A DNA stretch of 11,696 nucleotides, taken from NCBI GenBank assembly GCA_937897085.1, contig CALCOR010000053.1, positions 1-11,696 of the forward strand. Direction: 5' to 3'. The position numbers and the translations under genes were made by a program. This document shows positions 1-7,700 of the stretch, piece by piece. Below the pieces are notes generated by a model, which saw nothing but the letters and a program-made list of their open reading frames with translations, was not told the DNA's origin and made no database searches. This stretch comes from an uncultured euryarchaeote. GTDB taxonomy: Archaea; Thermoplasmatota; Poseidoniia; Poseidoniales; Thalassarchaeaceae. The stretch's first letter is position 1; each line of letters starts with the position of its first letter.

Positions 1-1
1 C

Positions 2-3000
2 GGTGGAGGTGCGGGCGGCCGGCTGATGGTGGCTTATGCACCCAATGGGCTGAACAACAACGGCGCCTACCATGCGGATGGTGGAACAGGCGGTGCGCGA
101 GGTTGGCCCTATGGAAGCGGTTCCGTCGGTGTGGCGGGGGGCAACGGCAACACCGGCTTCGCCTTCACCGGAGCCTTCGGAGGCTGGGGCGGCGCTCCGA
201 CGTATGCGCTCAACGGTACCTGGGTGAGTCCGCTCATCGGCCGCGAGGATGTGCTGCACATCGGAACGCACTTCGTTCTCACCGCCAACATTCCTGCCAA
301 CACGTCGGTCAACGGCTCGATGCGTTGGACGGTCGACAACCAGACCTGGTCGGAGTGGAGTCCGGTCAACCTGTCCGGATCGGATGTGCCGCCGTTCACC
401 TGGATGCAACTGCAACTCAATCTGTCAGCGCTCAACAACAGCACGACGCCGCGTATCACGGCCATTGACAGCAGTAATTTCCACTGGGAGGCTGTACACG
501 ACCTCTCACTTGACGTCTCTAACACACCCGGAGCCAACCCTGTGATGCATTTCGCAGGCCCACTGGGGCTTGTCAACAACGGCAGCGACGACGCGCAGGT
601 GGGGTACACGGACTCGGTTCTGTGGCTGCCCGTCGATGCGACGCCGATCGCAGAAGGATGGCTGCATCTCACCCCTCCGAATTTCCTCGTGGATGGCAAC
701 GTCACGGTGTCGCTCGGCGGCGCGACGATAATGGTAATCAGCAGTTCGAAGATTCCCTCCTACGGACTCACCATCAGCATCCCTCAGGCGCTGCTGCAGA
801 GCAACTGGCCATCTCAAGGGACGTCCTCCTCATCCACGGGAGTCGATTGGGGCACGCTCAACATCCGCGCGGCGAGTACCACACCGTACATGAGCAGCTT
901 CATGATGGAACTGGCGGCCATCCCGTACGAGTTGACGCTGGGTATCGGTGACAACGGCAGTCTGGTCAACGCCATGACCGCACATGCCACTTCCATCTCT
1001 GGGGGTTGGGCCACCGCGGACTTCCCCTTGTTCCCGCTCACTGCTTCCGGAGACGCTCTTGACGAGCATACGGTCAGGTTGTCTAATCTGAATATCACCT
1101 TCATCGACGACATCGCGCCGTCGGTTGCGGACGTCACTTTCCTCGTCGCTGGCACTGAGGTCACCACGGCAAGGTTCGGGGACCTGGTAGAGATTCGTGT
1201 GCGTGTGCTTGTGAATGAGTCGGACCTGTTGGTGAACTGGCACCTCGAGGGACTCTCGACGATCAGCAGATGGCCACCGGCGTCGCTCGGAAACATGACT
1301 TGGGACACTGTCCACAATGCCTACACCGCCGTCTTCGATACCACGGTGTTCTCGGTTGAATACGGAGATACGATGGCGCTCTGGATCTGGTTGGAGGACG
1401 CGGTCGGCAACCAGCGCTATCCAGGGGGTGTGGCTGACTGGTACGACCGAGTCTTGCTCCGTCCGGTGTATCCGGGGTTGATCGGGTCCACAACCAGCGG
1501 CTGCGTGATCACCGACGGCAACGTCTGCCAGATGGAACCGGGAGACATCGTCACGCTGTATACCGAGGCTGAATTCGGCCGCACCGACCTGCACGTGCGT
1601 GCGCTCGTGTTCAACGCCAGCAACAACTCAGCCCCGTTCGAGGTGTTCATGCCCTGGGATTCTGACACCAAGGAGTATCGCGGCTCGTACACACCGTGGG
1701 CTAGTGATCTCGGCTTCATGCGCGTGGAGTACATCGCAATCGACCCCAACCTCAACGAGCGCAGTTGGCACTACTGGAACCCGATTGAGCCGCAGCCGTT
1801 CGTGTTCCAGATTTCGGTCGTGGATCAGACCAAACCGACAGAACTGTCGTTCAGTGTGCATCCTCAAGGGGTCGCGGCCGATGGTTGGCGTATCAATGCC
1901 AGTTGGCTGCAGCAGGCGAGCGATTCGACGAACGCGACGTTCACCGTCGACGACGGGAATCCCATCGCTCTGCCGCTGACCGAGCGGGCGGAGATCTCTC
2001 CAGTCCTCTCCTACGTGGCGCTGGGCTCATCCACGGCGGCTGGGGCGGGCGCCAGCGATGAAAATCACAGTCAGGTGGGACTCATCCACAGGGCGCTCGA
2101 GGACGAATTCGGGGAGGTCAGATTGAACAACCTCTCGCAGGATGGCGGACGGGTCATGGACTTCCGCGGCAAATGGGGCGAGATCAATTCATCGAATCCG
2201 GACATCGTCACAATCCTACCGTTCAGCGATTACCTGTCATCCGATACATCTTCCTGGCGCACCAACTACCCGCGGTTGCTCGACGACATCACTTCTACTG
2301 GAGCACACGTCTTCTTCGGTGAACTTCGCATCGACCCCGACTACATCTGTCACATCGGCTCTGGACCTGGAGGCTGCTACTCCTTCTACGAGTTCGAGGC
2401 GATCGGCGAGAAGAACGCGATCCTGAGGGACATCGTCAGCACACGCCCAGATGTCACCATCGTTCCGATCATCGACAGCAACGCGGAACACCCTGAATGG
2501 ATCGCCGCCGACGGCAGCCACCCTAACGACCTCGGCCACGCTCACCTCGCCGAGTTGTTCCTACACCAGATCCAGGGTTGGCTGGGCACGCGTGAACTGG
2601 TGCAGAACGCCAGCGTGCAGTTCGACACCGCCGGGCTGCTGCCGGGCAACCACGACCTTGAACTGCACGTCATCGACGGGGCGAACAACACCGCATTCGA
2701 TCTCGCCCTAGGTGCTGATGCGAGCATCTACCTCGAAGCCGATTCTGACATTCTGACCGTGGACATCATCCACCCGACGGACTCCGCCTTGCTCGAGCCG
2801 CGACCAGTGCTCTTCCGCGTTGACACCGGTTGCGCGATCGGCTGCACTGTGCAGTTGGAGATCGAAGTTGATGGTGAACTGGTGCACACGTCCACGACAG
2901 ACGGCATCCTCGAGTGGTACGAGGATTGGGAGCAGTTCGGATTTGGGCAGCATCTGGTCGTGGCCACTGTCAGCACTCAAGACTGGGACGTCCCGATCAG

Positions 3001-3862
3001 GACGGCGACCTCCGAGTTCAGCATCGTCGAGCCCCCACACCCTGAATGGTCCACCCAGTGCGAGTCCTCCGAACACACCACCAGCATTGACGACATTTCG
3101 CGGTTCGGCAAGATGGGCAGGCTATCGGTGACCTCACACACGCAGGAGTGCATCGTGACCAACATCGGTAAATTCAACGGCACACTCCAGTTCCTGGGTG
3201 CACCTTCCGATGTCGATTCCCCGTTCGATTGCGGACCCGCGGCGCCGGTCGAGGTCGTTCCATTGGAGAGCATTCGATTCGAGTGCTATGCTGAGGACAA
3301 CTCCTCGTACAGTGGCATCCATGTCCTGATGTTCGAGATAGTCAGGGTGCTTCCCTCCAACCATTGGACGGGAAATGCCACCGAACCGGTTCACGGCCCC
3401 GTCGAGTACCGCTTGTTCCTCGCCGACCCCTTGTTCGTACCCTACTCCGATCAGACCACTGGCGACGGCACCGACCTCGATGGAGAACCCAACTTGGAGA
3501 GTTCGAGCGACATGCCCGGCCCGGCGAAAGTCGCGTTGTTCACGTTGCTGCTCATCTTGATCGGGTTGCTCAGCCTGACCGGCTACAACCGCTGGAAGGA
3601 TGCACAGGACCCGTACGCCCAGCCGGAGCATGATCGGTCGCTGTTCTCTGTCGAACCTCCAGATCCATTCGAATCTCCAGTCGAGGAGGATGCTGAGGTG
3701 ACCGGGGATGAGTCATCGGAACAGCAGAAGAAGAGGGTGAGTTCACGCCTTGGTCTGCCAGACGGAGGCCAGTTCGTCCAAGACGATGGCACCACCACCT
3801 ACATCGACACTGACGGAAAGCAATGGTTGAAGGATGAGGATGGCGGATTCACTCGTCTGTGA
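2..3862 (+). CDS. Giant type I surface protein with inserted SGNH hydrolase-like domain, 5' partial
   Basis: The frame is open from base 2 (reading GGGAGGRL before the first ATG at 26), so the true start and signal peptide lie left of the window. 1286 residues are visible, numbered here from base 2. Residues 1-65 are glycine-rich. About 66-175 looks like a discoidin-type beta-sandwich (TWVSPLI, then WSEWSPV). About 372-610 holds two Ig-like domains. About 667-860 is SGNH/GDSL-like: GSSTAAGAGA at 675, with Ser677 in the nucleophile place, and DGSHPND with Asp837 and His840. It seems to sit inside another Ig-like domain. A membrane helix spans about 1177-1195 and is followed by KD and an acidic tail ending in an aromatic DGKQWLKDEDGGF motif. 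About two dozen N-x-S/T sequons and 10 Cys all lie before the helix, which fits an exported ectodomain. Role inferred: envelope protein with possible esterase or deacetylase activity; substrate unknown. No family name is recognised for the whole protein. Confidence 0.85.
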   Translation, partial: GGGAGGRLMVAYAPNGLNNNGAYHADGGTGGARGWPYGSGSVGVAGGNGNTGFAFTGAFGGWGGAPTYALNGTWVSPLIGREDVLHIGTHFVLTANIPANTSVNGSMRWTVDNQTWSEWSPVNLSGSDVPPFTWMQLQLNLSALNNSTTPRITAIDSSNFHWEAVHDLSLDVSNTPGANPVMHFAGPLGLVNNGSDDAQVGYTDSVLWLPVDATPIAEGWLHLTPPNFLVDGNVTVSLGGATIMVISSSKIPSYGLTISIPQALLQSNWPSQGTSSSSTGVDWGTLNIRAASTTPYMSSFMMELAAIPYELTLGIGDNGSLVNAMTAHATSISGGWATADFPLFPLTASGDALDEHTVRLSNLNITFIDDIAPSVADVTFLVAGTEVTTARFGDLVEIRVRVLVNESDLLVNWHLEGLSTISRWPPASLGNMTWDTVHNAYTAVFDTTVFSVEYGDTMALWIWLEDAVGNQRYPGGVADWYDRVLLRPVYPGLIGSTTSGCVITDGNVCQMEPGDIVTLYTEAEFGRTDLHVRALVFNASNNSAPFEVFMPWDSDTKEYRGSYTPWASDLGFMRVEYIAIDPNLNERSWHYWNPIEPQPFVFQISVVDQTKPTELSFSVHPQGVAADGWRINASWLQQASDSTNATFTVDDGNPIALPLTERAEISPVLSYVALGSSTAAGAGASDENHSQVGLIHRALEDEFGEVRLNNLSQDGGRVMDFRGKWGEINSSNPDIVTILPFSDYLSSDTSSWRTNYPRLLDDITSTGAHVFFGELRIDPDYICHIGSGPGGCYSFYEFEAIGEKNAILRDIVSTRPDVTIVPIIDSNAEHPEWIAADGSHPNDLGHAHLAELFLHQIQGWLGTRELVQNASVQFDTAGLLPGNHDLELHVIDGANNTAFDLALGADASIYLEADSDILTVDIIHPTDSALLEPRPVLFRVDTGCAIGCTVQLEIEVDGELVHTSTTDGILEWYEDWEQFGFGQHLVVATVSTQDWDVPIRTATSEFSIVEPPHPEWSTQCESSEHTTSIDDISRFGKMGRLSVTSHTQECIVTNIGKFNGTLQFLGAPSDVDSPFDCGPAAPVEVVPLESIRFECYAEDNSSYSGIHVLMFEIVRVLPSNHWTGNATEPVHGPVEYRLFLADPLFVPYSDQTTGDGTDLDGEPNLESSSDMPGPAKVALFTLLLILIGLLSLTGYNRWKDAQDPYAQPEHDRSLFSVEPPDPFESPVEEDAEVTGDESSEQQKKRVSSRLGLPDGGQFVQDDGTTTYIDTDGKQWLKDEDGGFTRL
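2000..2580 (+). other. SGNH/GDSL hydrolase-like domain within the first surface protein
   Basis: Block I is YVALGSSTAAGAGA (usual form xALGDSxxxGxG), with the presumed nucleophile Ser codon at 2030-2032. Block II is represented by NNLSQDGGR, and the following DIVTILPFSD strand stands where families usually carry GGND. Block V is DGSHPNDLGH, with Asp at 2510-2512 and His at 2519-2521, the expected D-x-x-H pair. Known for the family: these residues form the Ser-Asp-His triad of esterases, lipases and carbohydrate deacetylases. Odd points: the Asp of GDS is Ser, and the oxyanion-hole Asn of block III is not obvious (FSD instead of GND). The domain may therefore be active with altered geometry, or a binding relic. 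A Cys pair (CHIGSGPGGC) lies between blocks III and V. Confidence 0.75.
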
Positions 3863-3910
3863 GGTCCAATCCGTCCGAGCACCGCAAGTCGTTTGGTTCA
3901 TGGACTGAGT

Positions 3911-3916
3911 GGGGAG
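3911..3916 (+). promoter_or_regulatory. Shine-Dalgarno for the small cytoplasmic protein
   Basis: GGGGAG is followed by a seven-base spacer and ATG at 3924. This decides the start. The in-frame GTG at 3909 would overlap the site itself, so it is a poor start. A second ATG at 3927 is also within reach. The whole gap from 3863 to 3923 is 61 bases and shows no clear terminator, so read-through from the upstream surface gene is plausible. Confidence 0.6.
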
Positions 3917-3923
3917 AAAGTCG

Positions 3924-4577
3924 ATGATGGCGTCAATCTCCGGGCCGGTACGCTATCGCTTCCGCGACACGGATGACGATGTCGAGGTGCTGTTAGAGGG
4001 TGATTCCGAGTGGGTCGAGCGCTGGCGGCAGGAACTCGGTCTCGAAGAGGTGGGCTGGCTGCAACCGCTGCAAGCGGAAGGCGCCGAACTGACTGAAGCG
4101 GGAGAGAGCGCTCCGCGCAAGGAGAGCCGGCGAGCGCCAAAGAAGGTCGAACTGGTTGGTCCGCCCCCCGACCCTTCACGGCTTCCAGAGCGTCGCAGGA
4201 CGATCGGTGGCGTCAATCTCGATGAGGAGATACGTAAACTCGGATTCTTTGAACCCCGCTCACCGTCTGGAGAGGAACTGGGAGATATCCTCGACGATTA
4301 CGACGAGCCTCCAAAGCCTCCCGAGGGATTAACCAGCAGCGAGCCACTGGCCGAGGGGTGGCTGCGGGAACTGTTCCGCATCGCAGTACGTCGCTTCGGG
4401 GTGATGGGACTTCCAGCGGATGTCATCTTCGAGGCGATCGGTGACAGGAGCGATATGGATGAGGGGATGCTCGAGAGTTGGCTTGAGGCACAGCATCGGC
4501 TTGGAAGACTGGTCAAGATCCACGGAGGGGAGAGGCTGGGATATGGCCCCGAACCCAACTGGATGGATGCCCCCTGA
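3924..4577 (+). CDS. Soluble protein with N-terminal beta motif and winged-helix-like C-terminus
   Basis: 217 residues from ATG 3924, chosen because GGGGAG sits seven bases upstream. No signal peptide, no membrane segment, no Cys and no N-x-S/T sequon are seen, so it should be cytoplasmic, in contrast to both neighbours. Residues 9-45 form a short beta-rich motif (VRYRF, then DVEVLLEGDSEWVE, then LGLEEVGW). Residues about 50-140 are a charged, proline-containing linker (for example GDILDDYDEPPKPP). Residues about 145-213 read as three helices and a wing: WLRELFRIAVRRFGVMG, ADVIFEAIGD, then DEGMLESWLEAQHRLGRLVKIHG and GERLGYGP. This is the layout of a winged-helix domain, but I cannot name the family. 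It could be a DNA-binding regulator or a protein-binding adaptor for the surface proteins' tails; the sequence does not decide between them. Confidence 0.85.
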   Translation: MMASISGPVRYRFRDTDDDVEVLLEGDSEWVERWRQELGLEEVGWLQPLQAEGAELTEAGESAPRKESRRAPKKVELVGPPPDPSRLPERRRTIGGVNLDEEIRKLGFFEPRSPSGEELGDILDDYDEPPKPPEGLTSSEPLAEGWLRELFRIAVRRFGVMGLPADVIFEAIGDRSDMDEGMLESWLEAQHRLGRLVKIHGGERLGYGPEPNWMDAP

Positions 4578-4709
4578 GATTGTTATCTTAGATGGCCTCG
4601 GCGAACAGTCCTCTCACTTGAAAAACGTTGCACTGAGCCGCATTCATTGACGGTTCCTTCGCACACGCGCACGAAAGGAGTAATAAGAGAACCAGAGTCG
4701 GCGCCTCGT
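4578..4709 (+). promoter_or_regulatory. Leader region of the giant FG-GAP surface gene, with an SD-like site inside a hairpin
   Basis: This 132-base gap has an AT-rich TTATCTTA at 4583-4590 that could be a weak TATA box. The match is poor and no BRE is evident. At 4653-4681 a stem can form: GTTCCTTCG pairs with CGAAAGGAGT across a ten-base loop, with one bulged A and two G-U pairs at the base. The right arm contains AAAGGAG (4674-4680), a strong SD-like sequence. However, no start codon lies 5-10 bases after it; the likely ATG is 29 bases away. The signal is therefore either unused, or it serves an unusual leader. No other gene is seen here. Confidence 0.3.
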
Positions 4710-7700
4710 ATGATGAGTCATGCGACTGAATTGAATCTGAGTAATGTGCGCCGCCGCAGCCTGCTGCTGGTCGGCTTGATGGTGCTCTCGGTGCTTGTAG
4801 GGGCGGTCAACGTCACGGCCAGCAACGCGAAGCACTATCCGGTAGCCCGAGACCCTACTGATCTCGCCACCGGCGACTTCGACTGTGACGGCGATGAGGA
4901 CATCGTCACTGCAAGCGACATGGGCAACTTCCTGTCGATATTGTGGAACGATGGTGGAACCTATCAGGAACGCTCTGACATCTGGGTCTCGAACAACGCT
5001 TCCCGACGCCAGGATTGGGTGGACATGGCGGATGCGACCAATGTCGAGGTCGGTGACATCGATGGTGATGGCAACGATGACATCGTCTTCTATCAGGGCA
5101 ACATCCAGGTCTATGGAACCACTGAAGTGGTTCGCGGGAACCTGACTGTGCTCACCAATCCCGATTGCGACGGAGCATTCGTCGAGGACGCGGTGCACAC
5201 CATGGGGGACATCGTGTGGCAGTTCCAAGTGGGCGACATCACGGGAGATGGTGCTGACGACATCGTGGCACTCGACCTCGAGTCGATCGCCTCGGGTCAG
5301 CAGCGTCTGATGACCTTCATCGGTGGCTCGGATCGCAACAACGCGGCCACCAACCACAAGGTGACCCAACTGGACAACCTGGCCAGCAGGGTCTACGGGG
5401 ACCTGCGGCTGGGCAACTGGGGAGAACCCGTCACTCAGCCTCCTATCGGAGTGCCAGCAACCGATTTCGAGGACTTGGACGCCTGGATGCTCGTCTGGCC
5501 AGCGTACAACCCGGCCACTGGGTGGGCAGCCGGTGACTGGGACAACATCACTGTAGTCGAGTTCGACTCCGTCGTGAACACCTTCTCTGCGTGGAACGAC
5601 CCCAACAAGGCGCACACCTTCAAGGTTGGAGTGGAGTACGGCGATTACGATATCGCTGATACTGATTCTCCAGCCGACGGCATCATTGACATGGTGGCCA
5701 TGACCAACGCCTCCACGGTCACCTACATCTCCTGCGCCAGCGCGCCCTGCGCCTCGCAGGCGAGTTGGACCGCCGGTCCAACCATTGACATCGGGGCTTA
5801 CTACGGAGCAGCGCTGAAGATCGCCGACATCAATCAGGATGGAGACATGGACTTCGTCATCCCGACCTATCTGTCCGTGACCAGCCTGACCGGCGCCAGC
5901 GGCAACACCGTTACTTCGCTCGGCATCGATAACCTGAACGACCTGAACACTGTGCAAATCATACTGTCCGATGGCAGCGGTGGCTACCGCAGCCCGCAGT
6001 CGATGGATGTCGGGCGACGTCCGACGATGGTGCTCGTCGGCCAGTTCGTCGGTGGTTCGGGCAGCGCGCTCGACCTCGCGATAGGCAACCGGGACTACCG
6101 TTTCCAGTTCAACAATGGCGCATGGTGGCTTGACACCAAGGGCTGCTTCCCTGACAGAATCAACAGTAACCTGCAAGGTCTGGGTGGATGTGGATCGCAA
6201 GATGCGGTCACCATCATCCAGCTCGACAATGAGGATGTGGGCATCTCGTCGATGTCCGCATCACCAGCCTCGTTCAATCCGGATACCTTGCTCATGACGC
6301 TTGGCGAGGGCACGCGCAACGTGAACGTGACCGTGTCCAACACCGGATTGGATGTCATCAGCGGCAGCCTGACTGTCGAGGCCTCTGTGAAGGAGGTCAT
6401 CGGCGGCACAGACACCGTCGTCTACTCCAACGACTACGACATCCCCGCTGTCAGCAACTGTGGCACCGGCTGCACCTGGTCCTCATCTGACTACGACGGC
6501 GAGGGACTCTACTGGCACGAAGAATTAGTCGGCAACCAGACGAGCAACGGCGAGGGTTACGAAGCGGGTGTGAACCCGACTTCCTACATGTGGGCGGGCA
6601 CGATGTACGCTAACTCCAGCGATAACAACAACCTGGAGAGCGGCTACGTCTCATGGCAGGACGAGGCAGTCATCCTGCACGATGTCGACCTATCGGGCTC
6701 GGACTCCGCTAAGTTGGAGGTTGATTTGTTCTGCACCTCGGGCTACTCGACGATCAACTACGTCTACAGCAACGGTGCATTCGCCGGGATGCTCATCTAC
6801 GACGATTCGTGCAACATCGACATCTACACCGACGACGGCGGCTGGGAGCCTGTCCTCTACGAGGGCGGCTATGACGCCATCCGCTTCGCCGAACTCGCTG
6901 ACAGCGGCTACATCGAGTACACCCGCCGCCTGATTCACGTGGGTGGCACGAACTACTCATGGAGCAACTTCACCGATGACAGCGCCCTCGATCTGACCGA
7001 GTGGGCTGGTGAGAACATCGACATCCGCTTCCGCTTCCGCTCTGGATTCTACGGCAGCGTCGGCCTGAACAATGAGTCACGCAACACACAGTTCGACGGA
7101 ATGGCGTTCGACAACCTGACGATTACCAAGACGGTGACACAGTACGGGCAGGAGCAGACCGTGCAGCAGAACGTGCCCCTGAACAACTTCGCGCCCGGTG
7201 ACGAGCAGGAAGTCAGCCTGAATGCCTACTTCGTCAACAACACGACCTACATCATCGGCGGGGAGATAACCTCGACATCTGGATTCAACAACGAGGACGA
7301 CACCAACGACTTGACCCGATTCAAGACGACCGTGCTCAACCTCTACGACCCCGCGGTGCGCGCGATTACCTCGTTCGAGAAGGGCCAGCTTTACGCCGCC
7401 GGTCAGATGGCGATCAACGTCACTGCTGAGCACGCAGGTAACACGCTGGTCGACTTCGATGTCGAAGCAACGATCTACCAAGCACAGCCGAACGCCCTGT
7501 TCACGAATCCGTGCAAGGATCTCGAGGATTTCGAGCCATCCAACTGCGCCTACATGTTCGGTGACGACGGCGATAACTTCGGCATCGTCGTAGATGACAC
7601 CGACTCAAGCATCTCCAACGCGATCGTGCCAGGTAATAGGCCGGTGTTCGGCTCCAACGCCTACTGGTTCGGCCATCCCGACGATGGTTATGGCGACGAC

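Noticed and set aside
26..28. ATG at 26 as the start of the first surface gene
   Set aside because: The frame is open to base 2, the codons before it are the same Gly-rich type, there is no SD, and no signal peptide follows.
830..1594. 254-codon open frame on the minus strand
   Set aside because: Shadow of the first surface gene; no domain and no start signal.
3909..3911. GTG start for the small soluble protein
   Set aside because: It overlaps the GGGGAG site that is correctly spaced for ATG 3924.
4647..4709. TTG start giving 21 more residues on the FG-GAP protein
   Set aside because: The extra residues are polar and precede an already complete signal peptide. TTG is a weak start with no SD before it. 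Not fully excluded.
4644..6200. 518-codon open frame on the minus strand
   Set aside because: It mirrors the FG-GAP propeller codons; its Val/Asp/Gly/Arg/His-rich translation has no domain and the + strand frame is clearly real.
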